Positions 8,502-15,901 of a stretch of 33,361 bases of DNA are shown here, one piece after another. Below the pieces are notes generated by a model, which was not told the origin of the DNA, ran no database searches, and saw nothing but the letters and a program-made list of their open reading frames with translations. How positions within the stretch are numbered: position 1 is the stretch's first letter; each line of letters starts with the position of its first letter. This DNA comes from Conchiformibius sp. Lineage in GTDB: Bacteria; Pseudomonadota; Gammaproteobacteria; Burkholderiales; Neisseriaceae. Location of the stretch: assembly GCA_030537065.1 (NCBI GenBank), contig JAUNOT010000006.1:1-33361 (forward strand), in the 5' to 3' direction. Made by a program: the position numbers and the translations under genes.

Positions 8502-9125
8502 ATGCCAACGCCCACCCCCGAACAGGGCAATATCTTCGTCGTTTCCGCCGCATCCGGCACCGGCAAAACCACCCTGCTCGCCCGCTTGACCCAACAACAC
8601 GCCGACATCCGCACCGCCGTTTCCCACACCACTCGCTCCCCGCGTGAAGGCGAACAGCACGGTAAACATTATTACTTTGTTTCCGAAGAAAAATTTATGC
8701 AAATGGTCGGCAACGGCGAGTTTTTGGAACACGCACAAGTGTTCGGCAATTTTTACGGCACCGGCATGGAAACCGTGCGCCGTCTGCAAGAACAGGGCGT
8801 GGATGTGATTTTAGAAATTGACGTGCAGGGCGCGGCGCAAATCCGCCAAGTGCTGCCCGAAGCGGTGGGCATTTTTATCCTGCCGCCCGATTTGGCCACG
8901 TTGGAAGCGCGGCTGCGTAACCGCCAAACCGACAGCGATGAAGTAATTGCGCGGCGGCTGGCCGAAGCCGAAGCCGAAATCGCCCAAGCCTTTGCCTTTG
9001 ATTATGTAGTGATTAACCGCGATTTGATTGAAGCTCAGGCCGAGCTGTTCCACATCATCCGCGCCCAGCGTGCGCGTCAAAAACAACGCCGCGCCAGTAT
9101 TGAAAAAGTTTTACAACATCAGTAA
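8502..9125 (+). CDS. gmk: Guanylate kinase
   Basis: Phosphorylates GMP to GDP with ATP in the cytoplasm, feeding GTP and (p)ppGpp synthesis. It has 207 residues, the normal bacterial length. The P-loop lies near residues 14-22 (SAASGTGKTTLL). The guanylate kinase signature for GMP binding is TTRSPREGEQHGKHYYFVS, followed by FLEHAQVFGNFYGT and ILEIDVQGAAQIR. The ATG at 8502 is preceded by AAAGGAA; an in-frame ATG at 8466 has no such site and would add 12 unconserved residues. rpoZ and spoT follow on the same strand, a neighbourhood conserved in many proteobacteria. Confidence 0.97.
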   Translation: MPTPTPEQGNIFVVSAASGTGKTTLLARLTQQHADIRTAVSHTTRSPREGEQHGKHYYFVSEEKFMQMVGNGEFLEHAQVFGNFYGTGMETVRRLQEQGVDVILEIDVQGAAQIRQVLPEAVGIFILPPDLATLEARLRNRQTDSDEVIARRLAEAEAEIAQAFAFDYVVINRDLIEAQAELFHIIRAQRARQKQRRASIEKVLQHQ

Positions 9126-9179
9126 AATCAAGCATTGATTTGTTTTATTGTGTATAAATAACAGAAAAAAGGTATTTTT

Positions 9180-9386
9180 ATGGCCCGTATCACCGTTGAA
9201 GACTGCATCGGTAAAATCCCCAACCATTTTGACCTGACCTTGGCCGCCGCACGCCGCGCCCGCCAGTTGGAAAACGGTTCGTCCCCCTTGGTGGACGACG
9301 TACGCCACAATAAAGCCACCGTTACCGCCCTGCGCGAAATCGCCGCCGGACAAATCGGCATGGAAATCCTGTCGCGCCAGAAGTAA
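9180..9386 (+). CDS. rpoZ: DNA-directed RNA polymerase omega subunit
   Basis: 68 residues; the omega subunit helps fold and hold the beta-prime subunit and forms part of a ppGpp site in proteobacterial RNA polymerase. Signatures are [29 protein letters not shown], and the ending RQK. AAAAAGG lies before the ATG. It sits 54 bp after gmk and 232 bp before spoT; the gap to spoT holds two DUS and a miniature inverted-repeat element, so spoT may be partly uncoupled from rpoZ. Confidence 0.97.
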   Translation: MARITVEDCIGKIPNHFDLTLAAARRARQLENGSSPLVDDVRHNKATVTALREIAAGQIGMEILSRQK

Positions 9387-9392
9387 TACGCA

Positions 9393-9407
9393 TTCAGGCT
9401 GCCTGAA
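9393..9407. repeat. DNA uptake sequence (palindromic, central T)
   Basis: TTCAGGCTGCCTGAA, six bases after the rpoZ stop codon. The central T makes the top strand the AGGCTGCCTGAA dialect and the bottom strand the AGGCAGCCTGAA dialect. Confidence 0.8.
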
Positions 9408-9499
9408 ACACAGGCACGGTCGGATAAGCGGCAAACGGTACGCTTAAAATCCGCCGTGCTTTTTGCGTATGCGGCAGACGGGCAAACCGCTTGCCGCCG

Positions 9500-9558
9500 A
9501 TAGTTAAAATGCTTTGTCGTCTATACCGAGCGTATGACAAACAAATCATTTTAACTTT
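9500..9558. mobile_element. Correia-like miniature inverted-repeat element, copy 2 (short)
   Basis: 9500-9517 (ATAGTTAAAATGCTTTGT) matches the reverse complement of 9541-9558 at 16 of 18 positions. These ends closely resemble those of the element at 5826-5933. The interior is shorter and contains ATAC/GTAT pairing (9523-9526 with 9532-9535), which corresponds to the CATACT/AGTATG stem of copy 1. It ends 60 bases before the spoT ATG, again directly upstream of a gene. Confidence 0.68.
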
Positions 9559-9570
9559 ATTTTTCAGTAT

Positions 9571-9587
9571 TTTCAGGCTGCCTGAAA
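9571..9587. repeat. DNA uptake sequence (palindromic, central T) upstream of spoT
   Basis: TTTCAGGCTGCCTGAAA, 31 bases before the spoT ATG and 12 bases after the miniature element. Confidence 0.8.
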
Positions 9588-9618
9588 ACCCATTCCGTTT
9601 CAAAAACAGGAGAACACC

Positions 9619-11742
9619 ATGACCACCGCCGCCCTGCCCAAACCGCGTGCCGACTACGACGAAGCCTACACCGCCCCCGTCCGTGCCAAACTGTTTGACG
9701 TTGCGTCCGCATACCTGAGCGCTGCCGAACTGGAAACCTTGGAACACGCCTGCGCCTACGCCTTTCACGCCCACGCCGGGCAAGACCGCAAAAGCGGCGA
9801 ACCGTATATCACCCACCCCATCTCCGTAACGACCGAGCTGGCCTTGTGGCATGCCGATATTGAAACCCTGTGTGCCGGCCTGATGCACGACGTGCTGGAA
9901 GACACGCCGATAGAATACGAACAAATGGCGGCACTATTCGGCACGGCGGTAACCGATTTGGTTAACGGCGTATCCAAACTGGACAAATTTGAGTTTTCCG
10001 ACAAAGCCCAACATCAGGCGGAAAGTTTCCGCAAACTGGTGATGGCCATGACCCAAGACGTACGCGTCATCATCATCAAACTGGCCGACCGCCTGCACAA
10101 TATGCGTACGCTCAAAGGCGTGAAAAAAGCCGAAAAACGCCGTAGCACCGCCGAAGAAACCCTGCAAATCCACGCACCGATTGCCCACCGCCTCGGTCTG
10201 AACCAAGTGTACCGCGAAATGCAGGATTTGGCGTTTGAACAGATTCATCCCGACCGCTACCGCGTACTGAAAAATGCCATGGCCAAGTTCCGTGAGCAAT
10301 ACGGCGACGTGATTCAGCACACGGTGGACACTTTCCAAAAAGGTTTGGCGGAAAACGGCATCGAGGCGACAATCAGCGGCCGCGAAAAACACCTGTACAG
10401 CATTCATGAAAAAATGTTGCGCCGCAAACACCGTTTTAAAGACATTTTGGATATGTACAGCTTCCGCGTGGTGGTGGGCAGCAAGCTGGAATGCTATACC
10501 GCGCTGGGCGTGCTGCATATGCTCTACCGTCCTGATTTAAAGCGGTTTAAAGACCATATCGCCATTCCGAAAAGCAACAGCTACCAAAGCCTGCACACTT
10601 CGCTGAAAGACCGCAAAGGACTGACGCTGGAAGTGCAAATCCGCACCCGCGATATGCACGCGGTGGCCGAAGGCGGCATTACCGCCATTTTGGAAGACAG
10701 CCGCAACGACAGCCGCCGTACGCAGGAATGGCTGCAAAACATCTTGAATTTGCAGGAACAAAGTGAAAATGCCGCCGAGTTTTTGGAAAGCGTGAAAACC
10801 GATTTGTTCCAGCAAGAAGTGTATGTGTACACGCCGAAAGGCAAAATTATCACCCTGCCGCGCGGCAGTACGCCGGTGGATTTTGCCTACTATATCCACA
10901 CCGACATCGGCCATCATTGCATCGGCGCGAAAGTCAATAAAGAAAATGTTGCGCTGCGGACGCCGCTGCGTAATGGCGACCAAGTGGAAATTTTTACGTC
11001 GGTATACGGCCGTCCCAGTCATGCTTGGTTGGATTTTGTCAAATCGGCGCGGGCCAAAAGTGCTTTGCGCCAGTATTTGAAACACAGCGACCGCAACGAT
11101 GCGATTTCTTTGGGCAAAAGCCTGTTGGACAAAACTTTGGAAAGCATGCTGCCTGAAAATGAAGCGGAAAAAACATCGGTACGCGACCGTTATACGGCGG
11201 CAGGGCGCAAGTTGGACGATTTGTATTACCGTATCGGCAACGGCGAGCTGACGCCGGTACAGGCGTTGGCCGAGCTGACGGACGGAACGGCGGGGCAGAC
11301 GGCGGCAGTCAGCATTGATGCGGGGGCAGGCGGCGTGCGTTTGGGCTTGTGCTGTCTGCCGGTGGCGGGCGACCGTGTGCGTGCGCTGATGGTAAAAGGG
11401 GAGGGGGTGACCATTCACCGCGAAGACTGCGGCGTTTTGCTGGCAGCCGACCCGGAACGGCAATGGGATGCGGGTTGGCAGGACTTTGTATCGGACGGGC
11501 GCGGCTACAATACTGCGCTGGTGGTATCCTGCCGCGACCGGCATGGTTTGCTGGCGCGTCTGACGGCGGCCATTTCTGATGCCGGTAACAACATCAACCG
11601 CGTGGAAACCCTGTCGCAGGCTGATGATTCGGGTTTTATTACCTTCCGTTTTGACATCAGGGTGAAAGATTTGAAACAACTGGAGCAAACGCGGCGCAGC
11701 CTGTTGCAAATTGATACGGTGCTGAAAGTACGCAGGGTATAA
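9619..11742 (+). CDS. spoT: Bifunctional (p)ppGpp synthetase/hydrolase, RelA/SpoT family
   Basis: Makes and degrades (p)ppGpp, the stringent-response alarmone; cytoplasmic, 707 residues. The N-terminal HD hydrolase domain retains its metal ligands (HAGQDRKSGEPYITHP near residue 52, and His90-Asp91 with Glu94-Asp95 in MHDVLEDTP). The synthetase domain lies at about residues 235-360, with KDHIAIPKSNSYQSLHTSL (around 320) and LEVQIRTRDMHAVAE. A TGS domain starts near residue 400 (EVYVYTPKGKIITLP) and a C-terminal ACT domain covers about 630-707. Intact HD residues argue for SpoT/Rel and not RelA. AGGAGAA precedes the ATG. It follows rpoZ, the usual position. Confidence 0.96.
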   Translation: MTTAALPKPRADYDEAYTAPVRAKLFDVASAYLSAAELETLEHACAYAFHAHAGQDRKSGEPYITHPISVTTELALWHADIETLCAGLMHDVLEDTPIEYEQMAALFGTAVTDLVNGVSKLDKFEFSDKAQHQAESFRKLVMAMTQDVRVIIIKLADRLHNMRTLKGVKKAEKRRSTAEETLQIHAPIAHRLGLNQVYREMQDLAFEQIHPDRYRVLKNAMAKFREQYGDVIQHTVDTFQKGLAENGIEATISGREKHLYSIHEKMLRRKHRFKDILDMYSFRVVVGSKLECYTALGVLHMLYRPDLKRFKDHIAIPKSNSYQSLHTSLKDRKGLTLEVQIRTRDMHAVAEGGITAILEDSRNDSRRTQEWLQNILNLQEQSENAAEFLESVKTDLFQQEVYVYTPKGKIITLPRGSTPVDFAYYIHTDIGHHCIGAKVNKENVALRTPLRNGDQVEIFTSVYGRPSHAWLDFVKSARAKSALRQYLKHSDRNDAISLGKSLLDKTLESMLPENEAEKTSVRDRYTAAGRKLDDLYYRIGNGELTPVQALAELTDGTAGQTAAVSIDAGAGGVRLGLCCLPVAGDRVRALMVKGEGVTIHREDCGVLLAADPERQWDAGWQDFVSDGRGYNTALVVSCRDRHGLLARLTAAISDAGNNINRVETLSQADDSGFITFRFDIRVKDLKQLEQTRRSLLQIDTVLKVRRV

Positions 11743-11787
11743 AAACAGTTATATTGACAGTGGCTTAATATTGTATGGATATTTTTT

Positions 11788-11825
11788 AGGCAGCCTGAAA
11801 CGGAATTTTCCGTTTCAGGCTGCCT
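11788..11825. terminator. DUS-pair bidirectional terminator between spoT and fbpA
   Basis: AGGCAGCCTGAAACGGAA (11788-11805) is perfectly complementary to 11808-11825. T-tracts flank both sides (TTTTTT on the left; GCTTTT on the right). It serves two convergent genes. Confidence 0.8.
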
Positions 11826-11839
11826 GCTTTTAGAACGGT

Positions 11840-12838
11840 TTATTTAAAACCGGCATGCTGCATCAGTTGGATGGCAGCGGCCTGATTGGCACCGGCAATG
11901 GAAACATTAATCAAATCATGTTTGAATTTGCCCCAAGCTGCCACTTTCGGATGCGGGGCGATTTTCGGGTTGGCCGGATATTCGCGGTTGTTGTCTGCAA
12001 ACAGGTTTTGCGCTTCGGCGCTGCTGAGCCATTCAATAAATTTTTGCGCTTCGGCAGGCTGTTTGCTGTATTTGGTCACACCCGCGCCGGACACGTTTAC
12101 ATGTGTACCGCGTGCTTTTTGGTCGGCAAAGAAGGGTTTGACTTTCAAATCGGGCATTTCATCCTGCAAACGGCCGTAGTAGTAGGTATTGACAATGCCC
12201 ACATCGCAGCGTCCGGCATGGATGGACTTCAAAACCTCGGTATCGTTGGGTAAGGGCGAGGTTGCCAGATTGGCCACCCAGCCTTTAAGGATGCGTAAAG
12301 TTTCGCCCCCGCCTTTGTTGGCCATCATCGCGCTGACCAGCGATTGGTTATAAACGTTTTTGCTGGTACGCAGACACAGCTTGCCTTTCCATTTCGGGTC
12401 GGCCAAGTCGGCATAGGTGGACAGTTGTGAGGGCTTGACTTTGGTGGGATTGTAGAAAATGGTGCGGGCGCGTACCGACAGGCCGAACCAGCGGTTGGCG
12501 GGGTCGCGCAAGTGGGCGGGGATATTGGCTTTCAGGACATTAGACTGAATCGGACGCAGCAGGTCTTTTTGGGTGGCCTGCCACAGGTTGCCGCCGTCTA
12601 CGGTAATCAGCACGTCGGCAGGGCTGTTGCTGCCTTCGGCTTTCAGGCGTTCCATCAGCGCGGCGGCATCTTTGTTGAAAAACAGCTTAACTTTATGACC
12701 GGTTTTTTGTTCGTATTTTTTTACAATCGGCTCAATCAGTTTATCACTGCGGGAGGTGTAAACGGTCAGCTCGGCGGCAAAGGCGGGAGCAGCCGCAAAC
12801 AGGGCGGCAGCGGATACGGCAAGAATTTTTTTCATCAT
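11840..12838 (-). CDS. fbpA: Ferric-iron ABC transporter periplasmic binding protein
   Basis: Periplasmic Fe(III)-binding component of an FbpABC/FutABC-type importer. 332 residues from the ATG at 12838 (a second ATG at 12835 is equally possible); the longer frame from 12973 runs through the promoter region. The signal peptide is [20 protein letters not shown] followed by A, with the mature chain beginning [20 protein letters not shown] holds the paired tyrosines expected as iron ligands, and [30 protein letters not shown] and NREYPANP are family hallmarks. By memory the sequence is closer to the FutA/Campylobacter-type proteins than to gonococcal FbpA (which begins DITVYNGQ). It is divergent from fbpBC. 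Confidence 0.93.
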   Translation of the reverse strand: MMKKILAVSAAALFAAAPAFAAELTVYTSRSDKLIEPIVKKYEQKTGHKVKLFFNKDAAALMERLKAEGSNSPADVLITVDGGNLWQATQKDLLRPIQSNVLKANIPAHLRDPANRWFGLSVRARTIFYNPTKVKPSQLSTYADLADPKWKGKLCLRTSKNVYNQSLVSAMMANKGGGETLRILKGWVANLATSPLPNDTEVLKSIHAGRCDVGIVNTYYYGRLQDEMPDLKVKPFFADQKARGTHVNVSGAGVTKYSKQPAEAQKFIEWLSSAEAQNLFADNNREYPANPKIAPHPKVAAWGKFKHDLINVSIAGANQAAAIQLMQHAGFK

Positions 12839-12948
12839 CTCGGTCAATCCTAAAAATCGGGTGGAAAACGGTATGCTTTTCAGGCTGTCTGAAGCAGCCG
12901 CGTTGCACCACCGCAACATCAGCGGCGGCATAATGTGAAAGCATTGGT

Positions 12949-12977
12949 AGTTTAAAGTAAAATTTTGTTGCAAACAA
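12949..12977 (-). promoter_or_regulatory. Probable fbpA promoter
   Basis: On the bottom strand TTGTTT (12972-12977) and TAAACT (12949-12954) are separated by exactly 17 bases. The -10 box lies about 110 bases before the fbpA start. Confidence 0.5.
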
Positions 12978-12980
12978 GAG

Positions 12981-12997
12981 AAGTTATCATTATTTTT
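12981..12997. promoter_or_regulatory. Candidate Fur operator
   Basis: AAGTTATCATTATTTTT reads AAAAATAATGATAACTT on the bottom strand, which matches several hexamers of the Fur consensus (AATAAT, GATAAC). It lies just upstream of the fbpA -35 box and next to the fbpB -35 region, so one site could repress both units when iron is plentiful. Confidence 0.55.
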
Positions 12998-13018
12998 CGT
13001 AAACGGTCGGCTTTGGGC

Positions 13019-13024
13019 TATAAT
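13019..13024 (+). promoter_or_regulatory. Candidate fbpB -10 box
   Basis: TATAAT, a perfect -10 hexamer, 171 bases before the fbpB start. The -35 region 17 bases upstream (TTCGTA, 12996-13001) is weak and overlaps the candidate Fur site. The long leader contains the 13154-13169 hairpin. Confidence 0.45.
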
Positions 13025-13194
13025 CGCCGCTTTACTGTTTTTCAGGCAGCCCGAACTTATGTTTCAACGCACAGGGCGGCACATAAAGACAGCCCTATGT
13101 GTTGCCCTGATTCCGACGGGCTTACACCACGCCAGAATAAAAAAGCTGATTTACCGCCGTAAACGGCGGAGGTTCAAACCGAAAAGGAATCTTG

Positions 13195-14808
13195 ATGAAC
13201 GCTTCCGTTTTGCGCCTGTTGCCCGCCCGTTTGTGGCTGGCACTCTGTATTGCCCTGACCTTGATACCGCTTGCCGTCATTGTGGCGGCGCTGGGCGAGT
13301 TTGACGGCGAAATCTGGACGTTTCTGCTGGAGCATCAACTGGCGGAGCTGTTGAAAAACACACTGTTTCTGGCGGCGGGTGTCGGCGTGGGGGTTTTCGT
13401 GTTGGGTACGTCTTTGGCGTGGCTGACGGCGGTATACGATTTTCCCCTGCGCCGTTTTTATTTTTGGGCGTTGATGCTGCCGTTGGCGGTGCCGGCTTAT
13501 GTGCTGGCGTTTACCCAACTGGGCATCTTTGACTACACCGGCCCCATCAGCACTTGGCTGCGCGAAACGCACGGCTGGGAGCAAGGCCTGCCCGATGTGC
13601 GCAACGGCTGGGGTTTGACGGCGGTGATGAGCCTGACGTTTTATCCTTATGTGTATCTGCTGGCGCGTAACGCTTTTGCCAATATGGGACAGCGTGCCTT
13701 GGAAGCGGGCGCGTCTTTGGGGCTGTCGCCCGTGCGTGCGTTTTTTAAAGTGGCGTTGCCGATGGCGCGGCCTTGGCTGGCAGGCGGCACGGTGTTGGCG
13801 GTGATGGAAACGCTGGCAGATTTCGGCACGGTGTCGGTGTTCGGCTACGAAACGTTTACCACCGCTATTTATCAGATGTGGTTCGGGCTGTTTTCGCTGC
13901 AAACGGCCAAACAGTTGGCGGCGATTTTGATTAGCGGCGTGTTTGTGCTGCTGGCTTTGGAACAGCTCAGCCGTGGCGCTCGCCGTTTCCACCGCGCAGG
14001 TAAGGCACAGCAAAACCACCGCAAACGGCTTTCAGGCAGCCTGCGCTGGCTGGCGTGTGCGTATTGCGGTTTGGTGCTGCTGCTGGCGTTTGTGTCGCCT
14101 CTATTGCAACTGGCGGTGTGGGCGCATGAAACCTGGGAAGAAAGTTTTAATGCTGATTTGTGGACATTGGCTTGGCACTCTTTTGCCGGCGGTATGGGGG
14201 CGGCCGTGCTGACCGCCGCCACCGCCCTGCTGCTGGCTTTGGCCAAACGCACCGACCGCAGCCGTTTTGCGGCGGTGGCGGCACGGCTGGCCACTTTGGG
14301 TTATGCCGTGCCGGGGACGGTGTTGGCGGTGGGCGTGTTTGTGCCGGTGGCGTGGCTGGACAATGTATTGATTGCGTTTTTCAGGCTGCCTGAAGGCACG
14401 ACGGCGGTATTTAAAGGCACGGTGGCGGTCATGCTGCTGGCGTTTTTAATCCGCTTTCTGGCGGTGGCTTATGCTTCTATGGAAGCCGGTTTGGAACGCA
14501 TCGGCCCCAGTCAGGCGGAAGCGGCGCGTTCGCTCGGCTGCACCGGCGCGGGCGTGTTGCGGCGTGTGTATCTGCCGATGTTGAAAGGCACGACCGCCAC
14601 CGCCGTGCTGATGGTGTTTGTCGACATTATGAAGGAAATTCCGATTACGCTGATGATGCGTCCTTATGATTGGAACACCTTGGCCGCACGCATTTATTCG
14701 TTTACCAGCGAAGGCCTGTTTGCCCAAGCCGCGCTGCCTGCGCTGCTGATTGTGCTGACCGGCCTGCTGCCCGTTATCCTGTTTTCCCGTGCGGAGAAAA
14801 CCTCATGA
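13195..14808 (+). CDS. fbpB: Ferric-iron ABC transporter permease
   Basis: Inner-membrane permease of the iron importer, 537 residues from ATG 13195 (the TTG at 13192 is one codon further upstream; AAAGGAA lies before both). It is a fused double permease: two BPD-type halves, each with an EAA loop that contacts the ATPase (EAGASLGLSPVRAFFKVALP near residue 169, EAARSLGCTGAGVLRRVYLP near residue 442). About twelve hydrophobic spans are visible. An in-frame DUS at 14031-14042 encodes SGSL in the loop between the halves, and another at 14380-14394 encodes FRLPE. Its last four bases overlap fbpC (ATGA), implying translational coupling. Confidence 0.94.
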   Translation: MNASVLRLLPARLWLALCIALTLIPLAVIVAALGEFDGEIWTFLLEHQLAELLKNTLFLAAGVGVGVFVLGTSLAWLTAVYDFPLRRFYFWALMLPLAVPAYVLAFTQLGIFDYTGPISTWLRETHGWEQGLPDVRNGWGLTAVMSLTFYPYVYLLARNAFANMGQRALEAGASLGLSPVRAFFKVALPMARPWLAGGTVLAVMETLADFGTVSVFGYETFTTAIYQMWFGLFSLQTAKQLAAILISGVFVLLALEQLSRGARRFHRAGKAQQNHRKRLSGSLRWLACAYCGLVLLLAFVSPLLQLAVWAHETWEESFNADLWTLAWHSFAGGMGAAVLTAATALLLALAKRTDRSRFAAVAARLATLGYAVPGTVLAVGVFVPVAWLDNVLIAFFRLPEGTTAVFKGTVAVMLLAFLIRFLAVAYASMEAGLERIGPSQAEAARSLGCTGAGVLRRVYLPMLKGTTATAVLMVFVDIMKEIPITLMMRPYDWNTLAARIYSFTSEGLFAQAALPALLIVLTGLLPVILFSRAEKTS

Positions 14809-15836
14809 TTTTAAGCGTATCCGATCTTAACCTTTCTTTCGGCCGCCATGCCGTGCTGCAACAGTTCGGCTTTGATTTGGCCGACGGCGAAACCGCCTGC
14901 CTGCTCGGTTCGTCCGGCTGTGGCAAAACCACCGCCCTGCGCTGCATTGCCGGTTTTGAACATGCCCAACACGGCCGCATCGTCCTGAAAGGCCGCGAAC
15001 TGTTTTCAGGCAGCCTGAACGTGCCGCCGCATCAACGGCGCATCGGCATGGTGTTTCAGGACTACGCCCTGTTTCCGCATTTAAACGTGGCCGACAACAT
15101 CGCCTTCGGGCTGAACGGCCACGATGCCGCCGCCCGCCGCCGCCGCGTCGGCGAACTACTGGAACTGATTGGGCTGCCCGAGTGCGGCAAACGCTATCCG
15201 CACCAGCTTTCCGGCGGCCAACAGCAGCGTGTCGCCCTTGCGCGCGCCCTGGCGCCACGCCCCGACCTGATTTTGTTGGACGAGCCGTTTTCCAGCTTGG
15301 ATGCCGACTTACGCACCCGTCTGTCGCAGGAAGTACGCGCCCTGCTCAAACAAGAAAACACCAGCGCGGTATTGGTTACCCACGACCAGCACGAAGCCTT
15401 TGCCATGGCCGACCGCATCGGCATGATGGCGCAAGGCCGCCTGCAACAATGGGACAGTCCGCAAAACCTGTACCACCGCCCCGCCACACCCGAAGTGGCG
15501 GCCTTTGTCGGGCAAGGCGCGTGGCTGGACGGCACACTGAACGGCGCAGGCAGCACCGATACCGTGCTGGGCAGCGTTTCAGGCAGCCTGAAAGACGGCG
15601 CGGCAGGCAGCAAAGTGCGCGTATGGGTTCGCCCCGAACAACTGCGCTGCCAAACAGATGAAAACGGCAACGCACAGGTATTGGCGTGCGAGTTTAAAGG
15701 CAGCCACTGCTTCATCCGCCTGCAACTGGACAACGGCGAAACCTTAACCGCACAAACCACGCTGCCCTTAGCAGCAGGCGCACGGGTGGCGGTGTCGTGG
15801 GCAAACGGGGTAGAATGCGCGGTGTTTGCCGCATAG
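14805..15836 (+). CDS. fbpC: Ferric-iron ABC transporter ATP-binding protein
   Basis: ATPase that drives the iron importer, bound to FbpB on the cytoplasmic face; 343 residues. The start is the ATG overlapping the fbpB stop by ATGA. Walker A is at about residues 35-43 (GSSGCGKTT), the Q-loop in GMVFQDYALFPH, the ABC signature LSGGQQQRVALARAL, Walker B LILLDEPFSSLD and the H-loop VLVTHDQHEAF. The C-terminal third is a TOBE-type regulatory domain. Two in-frame DUS (15005-15019 and 15577-15593) encode SGSLN and SGSLK; both fall in loops, one before the Q-loop and one in the C-terminal domain. A strong terminator follows. Confidence 0.95.
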   Translation: MILSVSDLNLSFGRHAVLQQFGFDLADGETACLLGSSGCGKTTALRCIAGFEHAQHGRIVLKGRELFSGSLNVPPHQRRIGMVFQDYALFPHLNVADNIAFGLNGHDAAARRRRVGELLELIGLPECGKRYPHQLSGGQQQRVALARALAPRPDLILLDEPFSSLDADLRTRLSQEVRALLKQENTSAVLVTHDQHEAFAMADRIGMMAQGRLQQWDSPQNLYHRPATPEVAAFVGQGAWLDGTLNGAGSTDTVLGSVSGSLKDGAAGSKVRVWVRPEQLRCQTDENGNAQVLACEFKGSHCFIRLQLDNGETLTAQTTLPLAAGARVAVSWANGVECAVFAA

Positions 15837-15865
15837 GCTTGACCGATTGTTCAGGCAGCCTGAAC

Positions 15866-15900
15866 AACAAAGGGACGGATAAACCATCCGTCCCTTTGTT
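15866..15900. terminator. Bidirectional rho-independent terminator after fbpC
   Basis: AACAAAGGGACGGAT (15866-15880) is perfectly complementary to 15886-15900, with a five-base loop and a T-run on the top strand (TTGTTTTT). It separates fbpC from the convergent acyltransferase gene. A palindromic DUS at 15850-15864 lies directly before the stem. Confidence 0.88.
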
Positions 15901-15901
15901 T

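Larger units (their letters stand above)
12839..13194. other. Divergent fbpA/fbpB regulatory region
   Basis: 356 bp without a credible gene. It holds the fbpA promoter, a probable Fur site, an fbpB -10 box, two degenerate DUS (TTCAGGCTGTCTGAA at about 12880 and TTCAGGCAGCCCGAA at about 13042) and a strong GC hairpin, CCGCCG-TAAA-CGGCGG at 13154-13169, just upstream of the fbpB ribosome-binding site. Short frames in it lack ribosome-binding sites and family resemblance. Confidence 0.75.

Noticed and set aside
10537-11709. Bottom-strand open frame of 390 codons opposite spoT
   Set aside because: spoT is intact on the other strand; the antisense product is rich in His, Gln and Arg with no recognisable domain.
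12965-13162. 65-codon frame in the fbpA/fbpB gap
   Set aside because: It covers the Fur-like site and the fbpB -10 box, has no ribosome-binding site and no recognisable features.
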